Source of the DNA: Oscillospiraceae bacterium
GTDB lineage: Bacteria; Bacillota; Clostridia; Oscillospirales; Oscillospiraceae
Direction: 5' to 3'
Assembly (NCBI GenBank): GCA_020025595.1
Contig: JAHHRV010000004.1
Location: forward strand, 62,001 to 126,000
Length of the DNA stretch: 64,000 nt
Shown: one piece after another, positions 1 through 8,277 of the stretch
How the letters are laid out: each line of letters begins with the position of its first letter
Position numbering within the stretch: the first letter of the stretch is position 1
Notes under the pieces: generated by a model
Told to the model about the DNA's origin: nothing
Seen by the model: only the letters and a program-made list of their open reading frames with translations
Databases searched by the model: none
Made by a program: the position numbers and the translations under genes

Positions 1-1420
1 ACTGGCTTCTGGTCAGATGGCGCTGAGCCTTTGCCGCCCGGTCTCCGTCAAAGCTGTCCATCAGTGCGGTCAGGATTCTGGGGGTATCGTGGGTGCCCAG
101 CAGATTCATGGTGCAGGCCATGACCTGGGGCGGGTAATTCTCCACGATTGCCATGACCGTGTCCTTCAGTCCCCGGCCATCGTCCATTTTCCGCATAAAG
201 TTGATAATTGCATTACGGAAGGGGTAATTCATGGGAGAATCCAGCTCCGCATCCACAAAATACCGGCGGCGCACATCATAGGAAATTTTGTTGGAGGCAT
301 CCTCCCACACCTCGCCGATGAGCAGTGCCTCGGGGTTGATCTGGCGGATTCTGGTTTTCAGCCTGCGGACAAATTCGTCCGGAAGCTCGTCCACCACATC
401 CAGCCGGAAGCCGTCTGCGCCAAGCTTCATCCAGTGCTCCACCACGCTGTCTTTCCCCTCAATGACATAGTCAATGAAGCTGGGGTTCATTTTGCGGATG
501 GTGGGCAGGGTGTCAAAATTCCACCAGCTGTGGTAGCAGTTGGGGAAATCATAGAAGGTGTACCAGTCATGGTAGGGCGACTGCTCCGACTGATAGGCGC
601 CGACACCGGGGAAGGTGCCTTCCTTGTTGAAATACAGGCTGTTGGAGCCGGTATGGGAGTAGACGCCGTCCAGAATCACCTTCATGCCCCGATCGTGGGC
701 AGCTTTGCACATGGCGGCGAAATCTGCCTCCGTGCCCAGCATGGGATCGGGAGTCTTATAGTCGCCCGTATCGTAGCGGTGGGAGGAGAAGGATTTGCTG
801 ATGGGGTTCAGATACAAAATCCCAACACCCAGATCCGCTAAATAGTCCATTTTCTTGGTGATTCCCTGGAAATTGCCCCCGTAAAAGTCATTGTTCAGCA
901 CCATGCCTTCCTCGGTGGGCTGCCAGGACACTTCCTCATTCCAGTTCTGGTGGACGGTATACGGCTGCAGCTTCCCTTCCAGATTCACCTTGCCGGATTT
1001 GCAGAACCGGTCCGGGAAAATCTGGTAGATGATGGCACCCTTTGCCCAGTCCGGGGTTTTGAAGTCAGCGGGAATGCAGCTGATCTGCCACATATCGCCC
1101 GCTTCCATGTTGGTGTCATCACCCTGCTTGAACAGGCGGAAGCCGCCGTCCTTCTTGGAAATATAGAAATAATAGAAAAACAGGCCCGGCTCATCCAGCA
1201 CGATATCGCCGGAATAAATCTCATACGGTCCGTTTTTCATCCGGAAATCCAGAGGGAACGATCTGTATTCTTCACCGTTGTGCCACTGGACATTGCACAC
1301 GACCTTGGTGGTGTGCACGGTAGCCGGGATATAGATATTCAGTTTGCAGCGCTGTCCCGGTGTCAGCGTTCCAAAGGGATCTTTATACTGTAACAGCTTG
1401 CTGTCGTACAGAATTCGCAT
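1..1420 (-). CDS. GH13 alpha-amylase/neopullulanase-type glycosidase (3' end outside window)
   Basis: Partial: the start is here, the C-terminus lies beyond base 1. Translation from 1420 begins MRILYDSKLL, with GGAG about 7 bases upstream. The N-terminal ~125 residues resemble the beta-sandwich domain of neopullulanase/cyclomaltodextrinase proteins. The (beta/alpha)8 barrel follows with the GH13 signatures: DGVYSH (region I), DGFRLDVV with the nucleophile Asp, LIGEVWED with the acid/base Glu, and LGTHDTPR with the third Asp. No signal peptide is seen, so it probably acts in the cytoplasm on alpha-glucans or imported maltodextrins. It is last in the glg operon, 85 bp after glgA, and probably works in glycogen turnover. 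Exact specificity (alpha-amylase, neopullulanase, maltogenic) cannot be decided from sequence. Confidence 0.88.
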   Translation of the reverse strand, partial: MRILYDSKLLQYKDPFGTLTPGQRCKLNIYIPATVHTTKVVCNVQWHNGEEYRSFPLDFRMKNGPYEIYSGDIVLDEPGLFFYYFYISKKDGGFRLFKQGDDTNMEAGDMWQISCIPADFKTPDWAKGAIIYQIFPDRFCKSGKVNLEGKLQPYTVHQNWNEEVSWQPTEEGMVLNNDFYGGNFQGITKKMDYLADLGVGILYLNPISKSFSSHRYDTGDYKTPDPMLGTEADFAAMCKAAHDRGMKVILDGVYSHTGSNSLYFNKEGTFPGVGAYQSEQSPYHDWYTFYDFPNCYHSWWNFDTLPTIRKMNPSFIDYVIEGKDSVVEHWMKLGADGFRLDVVDELPDEFVRRLKTRIRQINPEALLIGEVWEDASNKISYDVRRRYFVDAELDSPMNYPFRNAIINFMRKMDDGRGLKDTVMAIVENYPPQVMACTMNLLGTHDTPRILTALMDSFDGDRAAKAQRHLTRSQ

Positions 1421-1464
1421 AGTTATCTCCTGAAGCGTACATCAAATTTGTGCCCAAAGACCAT

Positions 1465-1492
1465 ACAAAGGGTCTGTTGCCAGACCCTTTGT
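1465..1492 (-). other. Perfect 12-bp stem-loop between glgA and the GH13 gene
   Basis: ACAAAGGGTCTG and CAGACCCTTTGT form a perfect 12-bp stem with a TTGC tetraloop. No U-tract follows on either strand, so it is not a standard intrinsic terminator. It sits in the only sizeable gap inside the glg operon and could be an mRNA processing or stability element that sets the amount of the last gene. Confidence 0.5.
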
Positions 1493-1504
1493 GTAGCTGT
1501 TTGA

Positions 1505-2950
1505 TTATTTCTGGCACATGGAACGGAACAGCTCCATGTACTTGCCGGCAGGCACATTCCAGCTGAAGTCGGTGGTCATACCACGGTGCTGCAGATTCTC
1601 AAATGCAGGGCGGTCATTTTCATACAGGCTCAGGCAGCGCTTCAGTGCCCACAGGAAATCATCGCCGTTATAGCTCTGGAAGCTGTAGCCCAAACCGTTC
1701 AGGCCATGGTCATCCACGCCGGGAACGGTGTCCCGCAGGCCGCCGGTAGCGTGAACCACAGGAACAGTGCCATAGTGCATGGCGTTCATCTGGCTCAGGC
1801 CGCAGGGCTCGGACTTGGAGGGCATCATATAGATATCGCCGCCGGCATACATCCGGGAGGCAAGTGCCAGATTAAAGGTGATCTTGGCGCTGACCTGCTC
1901 GGGGTATTCTGCCGCCAGGCCACGGAAGAAGCTCTCGTACTGAGCTTCGCCGGTGCCAAGGATGGCAATCTGTACATTTTCCTCGCTGAGGAGTCTTCTT
2001 GCGATATAGCACAGCAGATCCAGACCCTTGTGTCCGGCCAGTCTTGTGACCATGACCATCAGGGGAACATCCGGCCGTACCGGAAGACCCAGTTCTTTCT
2101 GCAGCGCAGCCTTGCACTCTGCCTTGCCCTTGCGGAAGGTTTCGGCATTATAGTGTGCCGGCAGCGCAGGATCTGTCTCCGGGTTGAAGGTGTTCACATC
2201 GATGCCGTTGGTGATACCGGTGAGCTTCCATGCATTTCCGGCGATCACGCTGTCCAGGCCATGGGCATAGTACGGGTACATCAGCTCCCGTGCGTAGGAC
2301 TCGGAAACGGTGGTGACCATGTCGCAGGTCTCGATGGCGGCCTTCATCACATTCACAGCGCCGTTCATGTCCAGACAGCTGCGATACTCCCAGGGCAGCT
2401 GCAGCACATCGTCAAAGAAATGTGCATCCGCCCAGCCCTGATATTCGATGTTGTGGATGGTGTACATACACTTGGTATCCGGGAACATAGGACGGTACAT
2501 GGCCTTGAGGTAGGTGGGAACCATACCGCACTGCCAGTCGTTGCACTGGATCACATCAGGAATCAGGCCCATGGCAACCATGCCGTCCAGACAAGCCTTG
2601 GAGAAGAACGCAAACCGCTCACCGTCGTCTCCTTCGCCGTAAATCGCGCCTTCACGCGCACCGAAGTAATACTCGCTGTCGATGAAATATACGGTCACAG
2701 CATCGTCACGGTTGGTCAGGCGCATAATGCCTGCATACTGCTTCCGCCAGCCCAGCTCCACCTGAAGCTGCGCGACCAGTTCCACGCTGTATTTGGGATT
2801 TTCCTTGATTTTCTTGTAGTAGGGCAGCATCAGGAATACTTCGTTGCCTTCAATTCTGGACAGAGCCGCAGGCAACGCTTCCATTACATCGCCCAGGCCA
2901 CCGGATTTGACATACGGTGCGCCTTCTGACGCTAAGATGGCAATTTTCAT
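1505..2950 (-). CDS. glgA: Glycogen synthase (ADP-glucose, GT5)
   Basis: 481 aa, normal length for bacterial GlgA. It transfers glucose from ADP-glucose to the non-reducing end of alpha-1,4-glucan. The N-terminal domain opens with KIAILASEGAPYVKSGGLGD, which includes the K-x-G-G-L ADP-glucose binding motif. The C-terminal Rossmann domain has SEPCGLSQMNAMHYGTVPVV and GGLRDTV, the conserved glycosyltransferase-B signature of GT5. The start ATG overlaps the glgD stop (ATGA, 2947-2950), indicating translational coupling. It belongs to the glgB-C-D-A operon. Confidence 0.97.
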   Translation of the reverse strand: MKIAILASEGAPYVKSGGLGDVMEALPAALSRIEGNEVFLMLPYYKKIKENPKYSVELVAQLQVELGWRKQYAGIMRLTNRDDAVTVYFIDSEYYFGAREGAIYGEGDDGERFAFFSKACLDGMVAMGLIPDVIQCNDWQCGMVPTYLKAMYRPMFPDTKCMYTIHNIEYQGWADAHFFDDVLQLPWEYRSCLDMNGAVNVMKAAIETCDMVTTVSESYARELMYPYYAHGLDSVIAGNAWKLTGITNGIDVNTFNPETDPALPAHYNAETFRKGKAECKAALQKELGLPVRPDVPLMVMVTRLAGHKGLDLLCYIARRLLSEENVQIAILGTGEAQYESFFRGLAAEYPEQVSAKITFNLALASRMYAGGDIYMMPSKSEPCGLSQMNAMHYGTVPVVHATGGLRDTVPGVDDHGLNGLGYSFQSYNGDDFLWALKRCLSLYENDRPAFENLQHRGMTTDFSWNVPAGKYMELFRSMCQK

Positions 2951-4062
2951 ACAGTCTCGCCTCTTTTAATGATGATGGGATTTTTAATCGTGCCGATCAG
3001 CTTGGCACCGGGACGGACCGTGACATCCTTATCCAGAATCACGCACTTGAGTTCCGCATTTTCGCCGATGACTGCGTCATTCATAATCAGGCAGTTTTCC
3101 ACGGTAGCGCCTGCATTCAGCGTCACCTGACGGAACAGGATAGAATGCTTGGCATTGCCCTCCAGCACGCAGCCGTCTGCCACGATGCAGTTGTCAATAT
3201 GGGTATTTTCGCCGTAGTAGGTGGGAACACGGTCACGAACCTTGGTGTAGATGGGGCGGTCACGGAACAGGCCGTCACGCACATCCTTGTCCAGCAGTGC
3301 CAAATTGGAGATGTAGTACTCCTCGGAGGATTCGGTGAAAAGGGTCACACCGTCAAAGTTGAAAACATTGACGCTGAGTTTCTTCTGCTGCCACAGGGGC
3401 AGGATCAGATCCCGCTCAAAGCGATAGCAGTTGCGGGCAACCCGGTTTTCCACCAGCTCCATCAGCAGCTTCTTTTCGATCACAAAGATGCCCATGGATG
3501 CAAGGTAGCCTTCCGATGCCACATAGTCCACTGCCATGTCCACGATGTCGCCCTTTTCATTCAGCTCCAGCGCCAGATCCAGCTGCTTGCGGCCATTGGC
3601 AACACCGTCTTTGGCAACGATGGTCAGATCCTTGCCGCTGGTGATGTGTGCCTCGACCACCTTACGCAGGTCGATATTGCACAGAACACCGGAATCGGAC
3701 AGGATCACATAGCTGTCATCCGGGCTCTTTTCCATGTAGTCTCTTGCAGCGTGCAGCGCCTCCAGCTTGCCGCGGTATCCGGAATCAGCGCTGGCTGCAT
3801 AGGGGGTCAGATACTCAAGTCCGCCGTCCTGCAGCTCCAGATCCCACTCTTCGCCGGAACCGATGTGCGCCATCAGGGACTGATAGTTGTACCGGGAAAT
3901 GATGCCGATGCGGCGAATGTTGGCATTGGACATATTCGACAGCGTGAAGTCGATCTGACGATAGCGGCCGCCGTAGGGAAGGCTGGCCATTGTGCGCTTG
4001 TTGGTCAGCTCACCGAGGGAGCTGTCATAGATATTTGCAAAAATAATACCCTGAATGGTCAT
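2947..4062 (-). CDS. glgD: Glucose-1-phosphate adenylyltransferase, GlgD-type subunit
   Basis: 371 aa. It resembles GlgC in having an N-terminal nucleotidyltransferase-like domain (YGGRYRQIDFTLSNMSNANIRRIGI) and a C-terminal left-handed beta-helix. However, the GGxGxRL nucleotide-binding loop of the catalytic subunit is replaced by NIYDSSLGELTNKR, as in Firmicutes GlgD. In that phylum GlgD is mainly a non-catalytic or weakly active partner that activates GlgC in a heterotetramer. It follows glgC by 14 bp and overlaps glgA by 4 bp. Confidence 0.95.
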   Translation of the reverse strand: MTIQGIIFANIYDSSLGELTNKRTMASLPYGGRYRQIDFTLSNMSNANIRRIGIISRYNYQSLMAHIGSGEEWDLELQDGGLEYLTPYAASADSGYRGKLEALHAARDYMEKSPDDSYVILSDSGVLCNIDLRKVVEAHITSGKDLTIVAKDGVANGRKQLDLALELNEKGDIVDMAVDYVASEGYLASMGIFVIEKKLLMELVENRVARNCYRFERDLILPLWQQKKLSVNVFNFDGVTLFTESSEEYYISNLALLDKDVRDGLFRDRPIYTKVRDRVPTYYGENTHIDNCIVADGCVLEGNAKHSILFRQVTLNAGATVENCLIMNDAVIGENAELKCVILDKDVTVRPGAKLIGTIKNPIIIKRGETV

Positions 4063-4076
4063 ATCTGCCTACCTCC

Positions 4077-5267
4077 TTAGAGCATCTCGCCGGGCAGGAG
4101 CACAGAGCCCGCTGCAACCACGGCGTTTTTGTGAGTGACACTGATCTTCTTCTTTTCAGTCGGTGCAAATGTGCCACCTACAACGGCTCCACGGCCAATC
4201 TGGGTGCCCTCGCCGATGATGGCATGGCGGATCACCGCTCCGGGAGCGATGGAAACGCCGGGCATGATAACGGAATCCTCTACCAGAGCGCCCTGACCAA
4301 CGGAGCAGCCCACGGAGATGATGGAATGACGAACGGTACCGTAGACCTCGGAGCCTTCTGCGATGAAGCAGTTAACGGTCTTGGCGTTTTCGTCGATGTA
4401 AGAAGAGGGCAATGCGCTGTTACGGGCATAAATCTTGAACTTCTCATCCTCACGGATGTTGAATTCGGGATCCTTGCCCAGCAGTTCCATGTTTGCTTCC
4501 CACAAAGAAGCGATGGTTCCGACATCCTTCCAGTAGCCGTTGAAGGTGTAGGCCATGAGCTTATGACCGTCAGCCAGCAGCTTGGGGATGATGTTCTTGC
4601 CGAAGTCGTTGGAAGAATTGGGGTCTTCCTCGTCGCTGATCAGAGCCTCTCTCAAAACCTTCCAGTTGAACACATAGATGCCCATAGACGCATTGGTGGA
4701 CTTGGGCTTTGCGGGCTTCTCTTCAAACTCATAGATGGAGTTGTCGGGATTGGTGTTCAGGATGCCGAAGCGGGAAGCCTCCTCCAGAGGCACATCACGC
4801 ACAGCGATGGTGCAGGAAGCCTGATGCTTTTCGTGGTATGCAATCATTGCTGCATAATCCATCTTATAAATATGGTCACCGGACAGTACCACCACATAAT
4901 CCGGGTCAAACCGATCTACAAAGTCGATATTCTGGTAAATGGCGTTTGCAGTGCCCTTGTACCAGCCGTTTTTCTTGTCGTGACGCTCGTAGGGGGGCAG
5001 GATCTGTGCGCAGCTATGGGTCTTGTTCAGGCCCCAGGGCTGGCCGTTGCCAATATATTCATTCAGCTCCAGCGGCTGATACTGGGTCAGGATACCGACC
5101 GTATCGATGCCGGAATTGACACAGTTGCTTAGGGGGAAGTCGATAATGCGATATTTGCCACCAAAGGGTACCGCAGGTTTTGCAGTTTTCTCTGTAAGGA
5201 CCTTCAGTCTGCTGCCCTGGCCGCCGGCCAGAAGCATTGCTATGCATCGCTTTTTGTGGAAGTACAT
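4077..5267 (-). CDS. glgC: Glucose-1-phosphate adenylyltransferase, catalytic subunit
   Basis: 396 aa. It makes ADP-glucose from glucose-1-phosphate and ATP, the committed step of glycogen synthesis. The start at 5267 (MYFHKKRCIAMLLAGG) is chosen because AGGAG lies 7 bases upstream; an in-frame ATG at 5309 has no comparable site. Visible motifs: GGQGSRL near the N-terminus, KPAVPFGGKYRIIDFPLSN, SGDHIYKMDY and FEEKPAKPKS, which bind nucleotide, metal and sugar phosphate. The C-terminal ~120 residues are hexapeptide repeats of a left-handed beta-helix. It lies between glgB and glgD. Confidence 0.97.
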   Translation of the reverse strand: MYFHKKRCIAMLLAGGQGSRLKVLTEKTAKPAVPFGGKYRIIDFPLSNCVNSGIDTVGILTQYQPLELNEYIGNGQPWGLNKTHSCAQILPPYERHDKKNGWYKGTANAIYQNIDFVDRFDPDYVVVLSGDHIYKMDYAAMIAYHEKHQASCTIAVRDVPLEEASRFGILNTNPDNSIYEFEEKPAKPKSTNASMGIYVFNWKVLREALISDEEDPNSSNDFGKNIIPKLLADGHKLMAYTFNGYWKDVGTIASLWEANMELLGKDPEFNIREDEKFKIYARNSALPSSYIDENAKTVNCFIAEGSEVYGTVRHSIISVGCSVGQGALVEDSVIMPGVSIAPGAVIRHAIIGEGTQIGRGAVVGGTFAPTEKKKISVTHKNAVVAAGSVLLPGEML

Positions 5268-5342
5268 GGTCACAGCTCCTTTGTTTGTTGTTTTCATTTT
5301 CCTCTTCATTCAGCGGGCATTTCCCACATCAAGATTGTTGGT

Positions 5343-7232
5343 TCAGGATTCCTTGGAATCCCGGTGTTCCCGGACATAGAACGCTGCACTCATAGGTGCC
5401 AGCCGGAAGTTTCCGGAGTAAGCATATTCCCCAAAGGGAATTTCCTGTGCAGTGACTGCAGGCAGCCGGGTTCCGACACCGCCGTACTTTTCTTCATCGG
5501 AAGAAAATACGCAGCGGTAGGTTCCCTGCTCCGGCAGGCCCAGGCGGTAGTCCTGGCGGGCCACCGGTGTAAAGTTGAGAATACAAATCAGCTCTCTGCC
5601 CTGGCGGTCGATGCGCCGGAAGGCCAGAACGCTGTAATCTCTGTCATCAGGCTGGATCCAGGAGAAGCCATCCCAGCTGCCGTCATCGCTCCACAGCGGA
5701 GCATTGCGCAGATAGAAGTGGTTCAGATCCCGGGTATATGCCTGCATCTGGCGGTGCCGGTCATAGCCCAGCAGCATCCAGTCCAGACTCTGGTCACAGT
5801 TCCATTCGATGAACTGGCCGAATTCTCCGCCCATAAACAGGAGTTTTTTGCCCGGATGTGCCATCTGATAACCCAGAAGCAGCCGAAGATTGGCAAATTT
5901 CCAATCATATTCTCCCGGCATTTTATTAATGAGCGAGCACTTGCCGTGAACCACCTCATCGTGGCTCAGGGGCAGGATGTAGTTTTCAGAAAATGCATAT
6001 GTCATTGGGAAGGTGAGCTTTTCATGGCTGTATTTGCGCTCAAGGGGATCCTTGCGGAAATAACTCAGGGTATCGTTCATCCACCCCATGTTCCACTTGA
6101 ACAGGAAACCCAGTCCGCCCACATAGTCAGGCTGCGTCACCAGAGGATAGGCGGTAGATTCCTCCGCCACCATGATCACGCTGGGCCGCAGTGCAAAGCA
6201 GGCTTTGTTCAGCTGCTGCAGAAAGGCGATGGCCTCCAGATTTTCCCGGCCGCCGTAGCGGTTGGGCTTGTAGTTGGGACGGCTGTAATCCAGATACAGC
6301 ATAGAACTGACTGCATCCACCCGAATGCCGTCGATATGGTATTCCTTCAGCCAGAAGATGGCATTGGAAATCAGGAAGCTCTTTACCTCAGGCCGACCAT
6401 AGTCAAAAATACGGGTACCCCATTCAGGATGCTCATTCATTTCGGGGTCTGCCAGCTCGTAGGTGCAGGTTCCGTCAAACTCGTAAAGGCCATACTCATC
6501 CTTTGGGAAACAGCCTGGGACCCAGTCCAGGATCACGCCCACACCGGCCCGGTGCAAGGTGTCCACCAGCGTCATAAATTCTTTTGGAGAACCGTAACGG
6601 GATGTGGGTGCATAAAATCCGGTCACCTGATAGCCCCAGCTGGGGCCGTAGGGATATTCTGCCATGGGCATCAGCTCCACGTGCGTATAGCCCATGTTCT
6701 TGGCGTAGTCGGCGATCTGAGGTGCCAGCTCTGCGTAAGAGTAGAACGAGCCATCCTTCTTGCGCCGCCAGGAGCCCAGATGCAGTTCATACACATTCAT
6801 GGGGCCGTCCAGGGCAGAGTGCTTGGCCTGACGGGCAAAATATGTCCGGTCATGCCAGGTAAAGCCGGAAAGATCACAGATCACGCTGGAGGTGTCCGGG
6901 GCACGGCAGGTGCGAAAGCCCACCGGGTCTGCTTTATATATGGTAGTACCATCGTAATGCTCCACCAAATACTTGTAGGCATCGCCCTCTTTGGCATACT
7001 TGGACCAGCCTTCCCAGATACCGCAGGCAAACTTCATCATAGGAAGATCCGCGCCATTCCAGAAATTAAAATCTCCTACCACACTGACAGATTTTGCATT
7101 GGGTGCCCAGACTCGAAATATGAAGCCATCGTGACCATCACGGGTCTGTCGGTGGCATCCCAGAAAAGAATAGGCACTGGTACTGGTACCTGTGTGATAC
7201 TCTTGTAAAAAGTTCTGATATAATTCGTCCAT
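5343..7232 (-). CDS. glgB: 1,4-alpha-glucan branching enzyme
   Basis: 629 aa from the preferred start at 7232 (MDELYQNF), which has a purine-rich AGAGAGGG upstream and matches where the family usually begins. An in-frame ATG at 7325 would add 31 residues but has no SD. Order: CBM48 beta-sandwich (FIFRVWAPNAKSVSVVGDFN, about residues 35-125), GH13 barrel with DGIRVDAV (nucleophile), VAEESTAYP (acid/base) and LSHDEVVHG, then a C-terminal beta domain. It forms alpha-1,6 branches in glycogen and is the first gene of the glg operon. Confidence 0.96.
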   Translation of the reverse strand: MDELYQNFLQEYHTGTSTSAYSFLGCHRQTRDGHDGFIFRVWAPNAKSVSVVGDFNFWNGADLPMMKFACGIWEGWSKYAKEGDAYKYLVEHYDGTTIYKADPVGFRTCRAPDTSSVICDLSGFTWHDRTYFARQAKHSALDGPMNVYELHLGSWRRKKDGSFYSYAELAPQIADYAKNMGYTHVELMPMAEYPYGPSWGYQVTGFYAPTSRYGSPKEFMTLVDTLHRAGVGVILDWVPGCFPKDEYGLYEFDGTCTYELADPEMNEHPEWGTRIFDYGRPEVKSFLISNAIFWLKEYHIDGIRVDAVSSMLYLDYSRPNYKPNRYGGRENLEAIAFLQQLNKACFALRPSVIMVAEESTAYPLVTQPDYVGGLGFLFKWNMGWMNDTLSYFRKDPLERKYSHEKLTFPMTYAFSENYILPLSHDEVVHGKCSLINKMPGEYDWKFANLRLLLGYQMAHPGKKLLFMGGEFGQFIEWNCDQSLDWMLLGYDRHRQMQAYTRDLNHFYLRNAPLWSDDGSWDGFSWIQPDDRDYSVLAFRRIDRQGRELICILNFTPVARQDYRLGLPEQGTYRCVFSSDEEKYGGVGTRLPAVTAQEIPFGEYAYSGNFRLAPMSAAFYVREHRDSKES

Positions 7233-7325
7233 GGGCGGCGGTCCCTCTCTTTCGTAATCGAGTGCGGTGTATCCAAATGTGTACACCCACTGTGCAAACA
7301 GGTTGTATATGTCCATGCATAACAT

Positions 7326-7453
7326 ATCATATTTTTGTGCAATGCGAAAGGGTCATTTTATCTAAAATCGTTCGTCGGTTTTCGTCATTATATATATTCA
7401 ATCGACTTATAGCACCGAATAATACATCAATTTTACACATTTTTAGCAAAAAG
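7326..7453 (-). promoter_or_regulatory. AT-rich upstream region of the glg operon
   Basis: This 128-bp AT-rich gap separates glgB from the convergent-side end of the GNAT gene on the same strand. A minus-strand TATAAT lies at 7387-7392 and several other -10-like hexamers are present, but none has a good -35 at 16-18 bp. I cannot choose one promoter. No riboswitch-like fold was recognised. Confidence 0.35.
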
Positions 7454-8002
7454 CTAGATCAAATTCTCTATACACGACATCCAGTTTGTCGGTAGCGCAC
7501 CGGGTTCTCCCAGCGGATTCAGCTGTTTTTCCAGCCAGATTACCCCCAGCCAGCGGCCCATTTTATAGCCGCAATTGGGAAACACCGTGCGATATGTGTA
7601 GCCCAGTGCCTGGTGAAAAGCAACAGAAGATTGGTTCTCCGTGGTGACGAGAGCGTAGAGGATTCGGTAGCCCTGGCGGGTGAGGATCTGCTCCAGTACC
7701 TGATACAGCTGCCTGCCGATACCCCGGCCCTGAGCCTGAGGTGCAAGGTAGATGGAGCTTTCGGCGCACCAGCTGTAGGCCATGCGCTCCCAGGGGGCAC
7801 CTGCATAGGCGTAGCCCAGAATACTGCCGTTTTCCTCCCACACCAGCCACGGGAACTGGGCCACATGGCTGCGGAAGCGCTGCAGGAATTCTTCCTGGGT
7901 CGGCACATGATATTCAAAAGAATATGTGGTGTTTTCCACATACGGTGCATAAATTTTTAATATTTCGGGAATATCCGCTTCCCGGGCGATTCGGATAGAC
8001 AT
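7454..8002 (-). CDS. GNAT acetyltransferase, phosphinothricin acetyltransferase-like
   Basis: 182 aa. It opens IRIAREADIPEILKIYAPYVENTTYSFEY, which is typical of the Pat/Bar/YwnH group of GNAT enzymes. It has the acetyl-CoA pyrophosphate-binding motif A QGRGIGRQLY and a later TTENQSSVAFHQALGY segment. It transfers acetyl from acetyl-CoA to an amine, perhaps an amino acid or a toxic amino-acid analogue; the natural substrate cannot be told. GGAGGAG lies 6 bases before the ATG. It has its own promoter, back to back with that of mgtE. Confidence 0.85.
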   Translation of the reverse strand: MSIRIAREADIPEILKIYAPYVENTTYSFEYHVPTQEEFLQRFRSHVAQFPWLVWEENGSILGYAYAGAPWERMAYSWCAESSIYLAPQAQGRGIGRQLYQVLEQILTRQGYRILYALVTTENQSSVAFHQALGYTYRTVFPNCGYKMGRWLGVIWLEKQLNPLGEPGALPTNWMSCIENLI

Positions 8003-8043
8003 AGGGAACTCCTCCTGAGTGTTGTTTTCAACTGTTTCTTTTC

Positions 8044-8073
8044 ATTTTATTATAAAACATCCGCCGCCGTCAA
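8044..8073 (-). promoter_or_regulatory. SigA-type promoter of the GNAT gene
   Basis: On the minus strand TTGACG, an 18-bp spacer and TAAAAT. Its -35 is two bases from the -35 of the divergent mgtE promoter, so one bound protein could affect both. Confidence 0.6.
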
Positions 8074-8075
8074 GG

Positions 8076-8104
8076 TTGACACAGGCTCAGAATTAGAATA
8101 AAAT
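8076..8104 (+). promoter_or_regulatory. SigA-type promoter of mgtE
   Basis: TTGACA, 17-bp spacer, TAAAAT. Predicted start of transcription near 8111. This leaves a leader of about 165 nt before the mgtE start that includes the small ORF at 8141. Confidence 0.7.
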
Positions 8105-8140
8105 GAATACGATTATTCTAACAAACAAGGAGGGAAAACC

Positions 8141-8215
8141 ATGGACAGTGGCAGTAGTACCAGCACATCCGGTCGATTATGGGAAGAACCACCTGCTGTG
8201 GTTGATCTCCTGTAA
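8141..8215 (+). CDS. 24-aa leader peptide upstream of mgtE
   Basis: A short ORF with a strong ribosome site (AAGGAGGG, about 6-7 bases before the ATG) located between the mgtE promoter and mgtE. The peptide begins MDSGSSTSTSGRLW and continues EEPPAVVDLL. In enterobacteria, leader peptides with acidic and proline codons (MgtL) sense Mg2+ because such stretches destabilise ribosomes when Mg2+ is low. The EEPP run directly before a Mg2+ transporter is therefore suggestive. The PP codons fall in a perfect 6-bp hairpin (AACCAC/GTGGTT, 8187-8203). Function is inferred; no homologue was recognised. Confidence 0.5.
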   Translation: MDSGSSTSTSGRLWEEPPAVVDLL

Positions 8216-8277
8216 TATTCGGCCCGGTGTGTTCACTTCCAGACTTTGCAAAATTATTTGTTGGAGGAACTACCATC

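Noticed and set aside
17..841. Long plus-strand open frame over the GH13 gene
   Set aside because: It is the antisense shadow of a clear glycosidase with all GH13 motifs; it has no ribosome site and no recognisable domain.
8105..8277. M-box (ykoK) magnesium riboswitch upstream of mgtE
   Set aside because: The leader is short and the conserved M-box core sequences are not seen.
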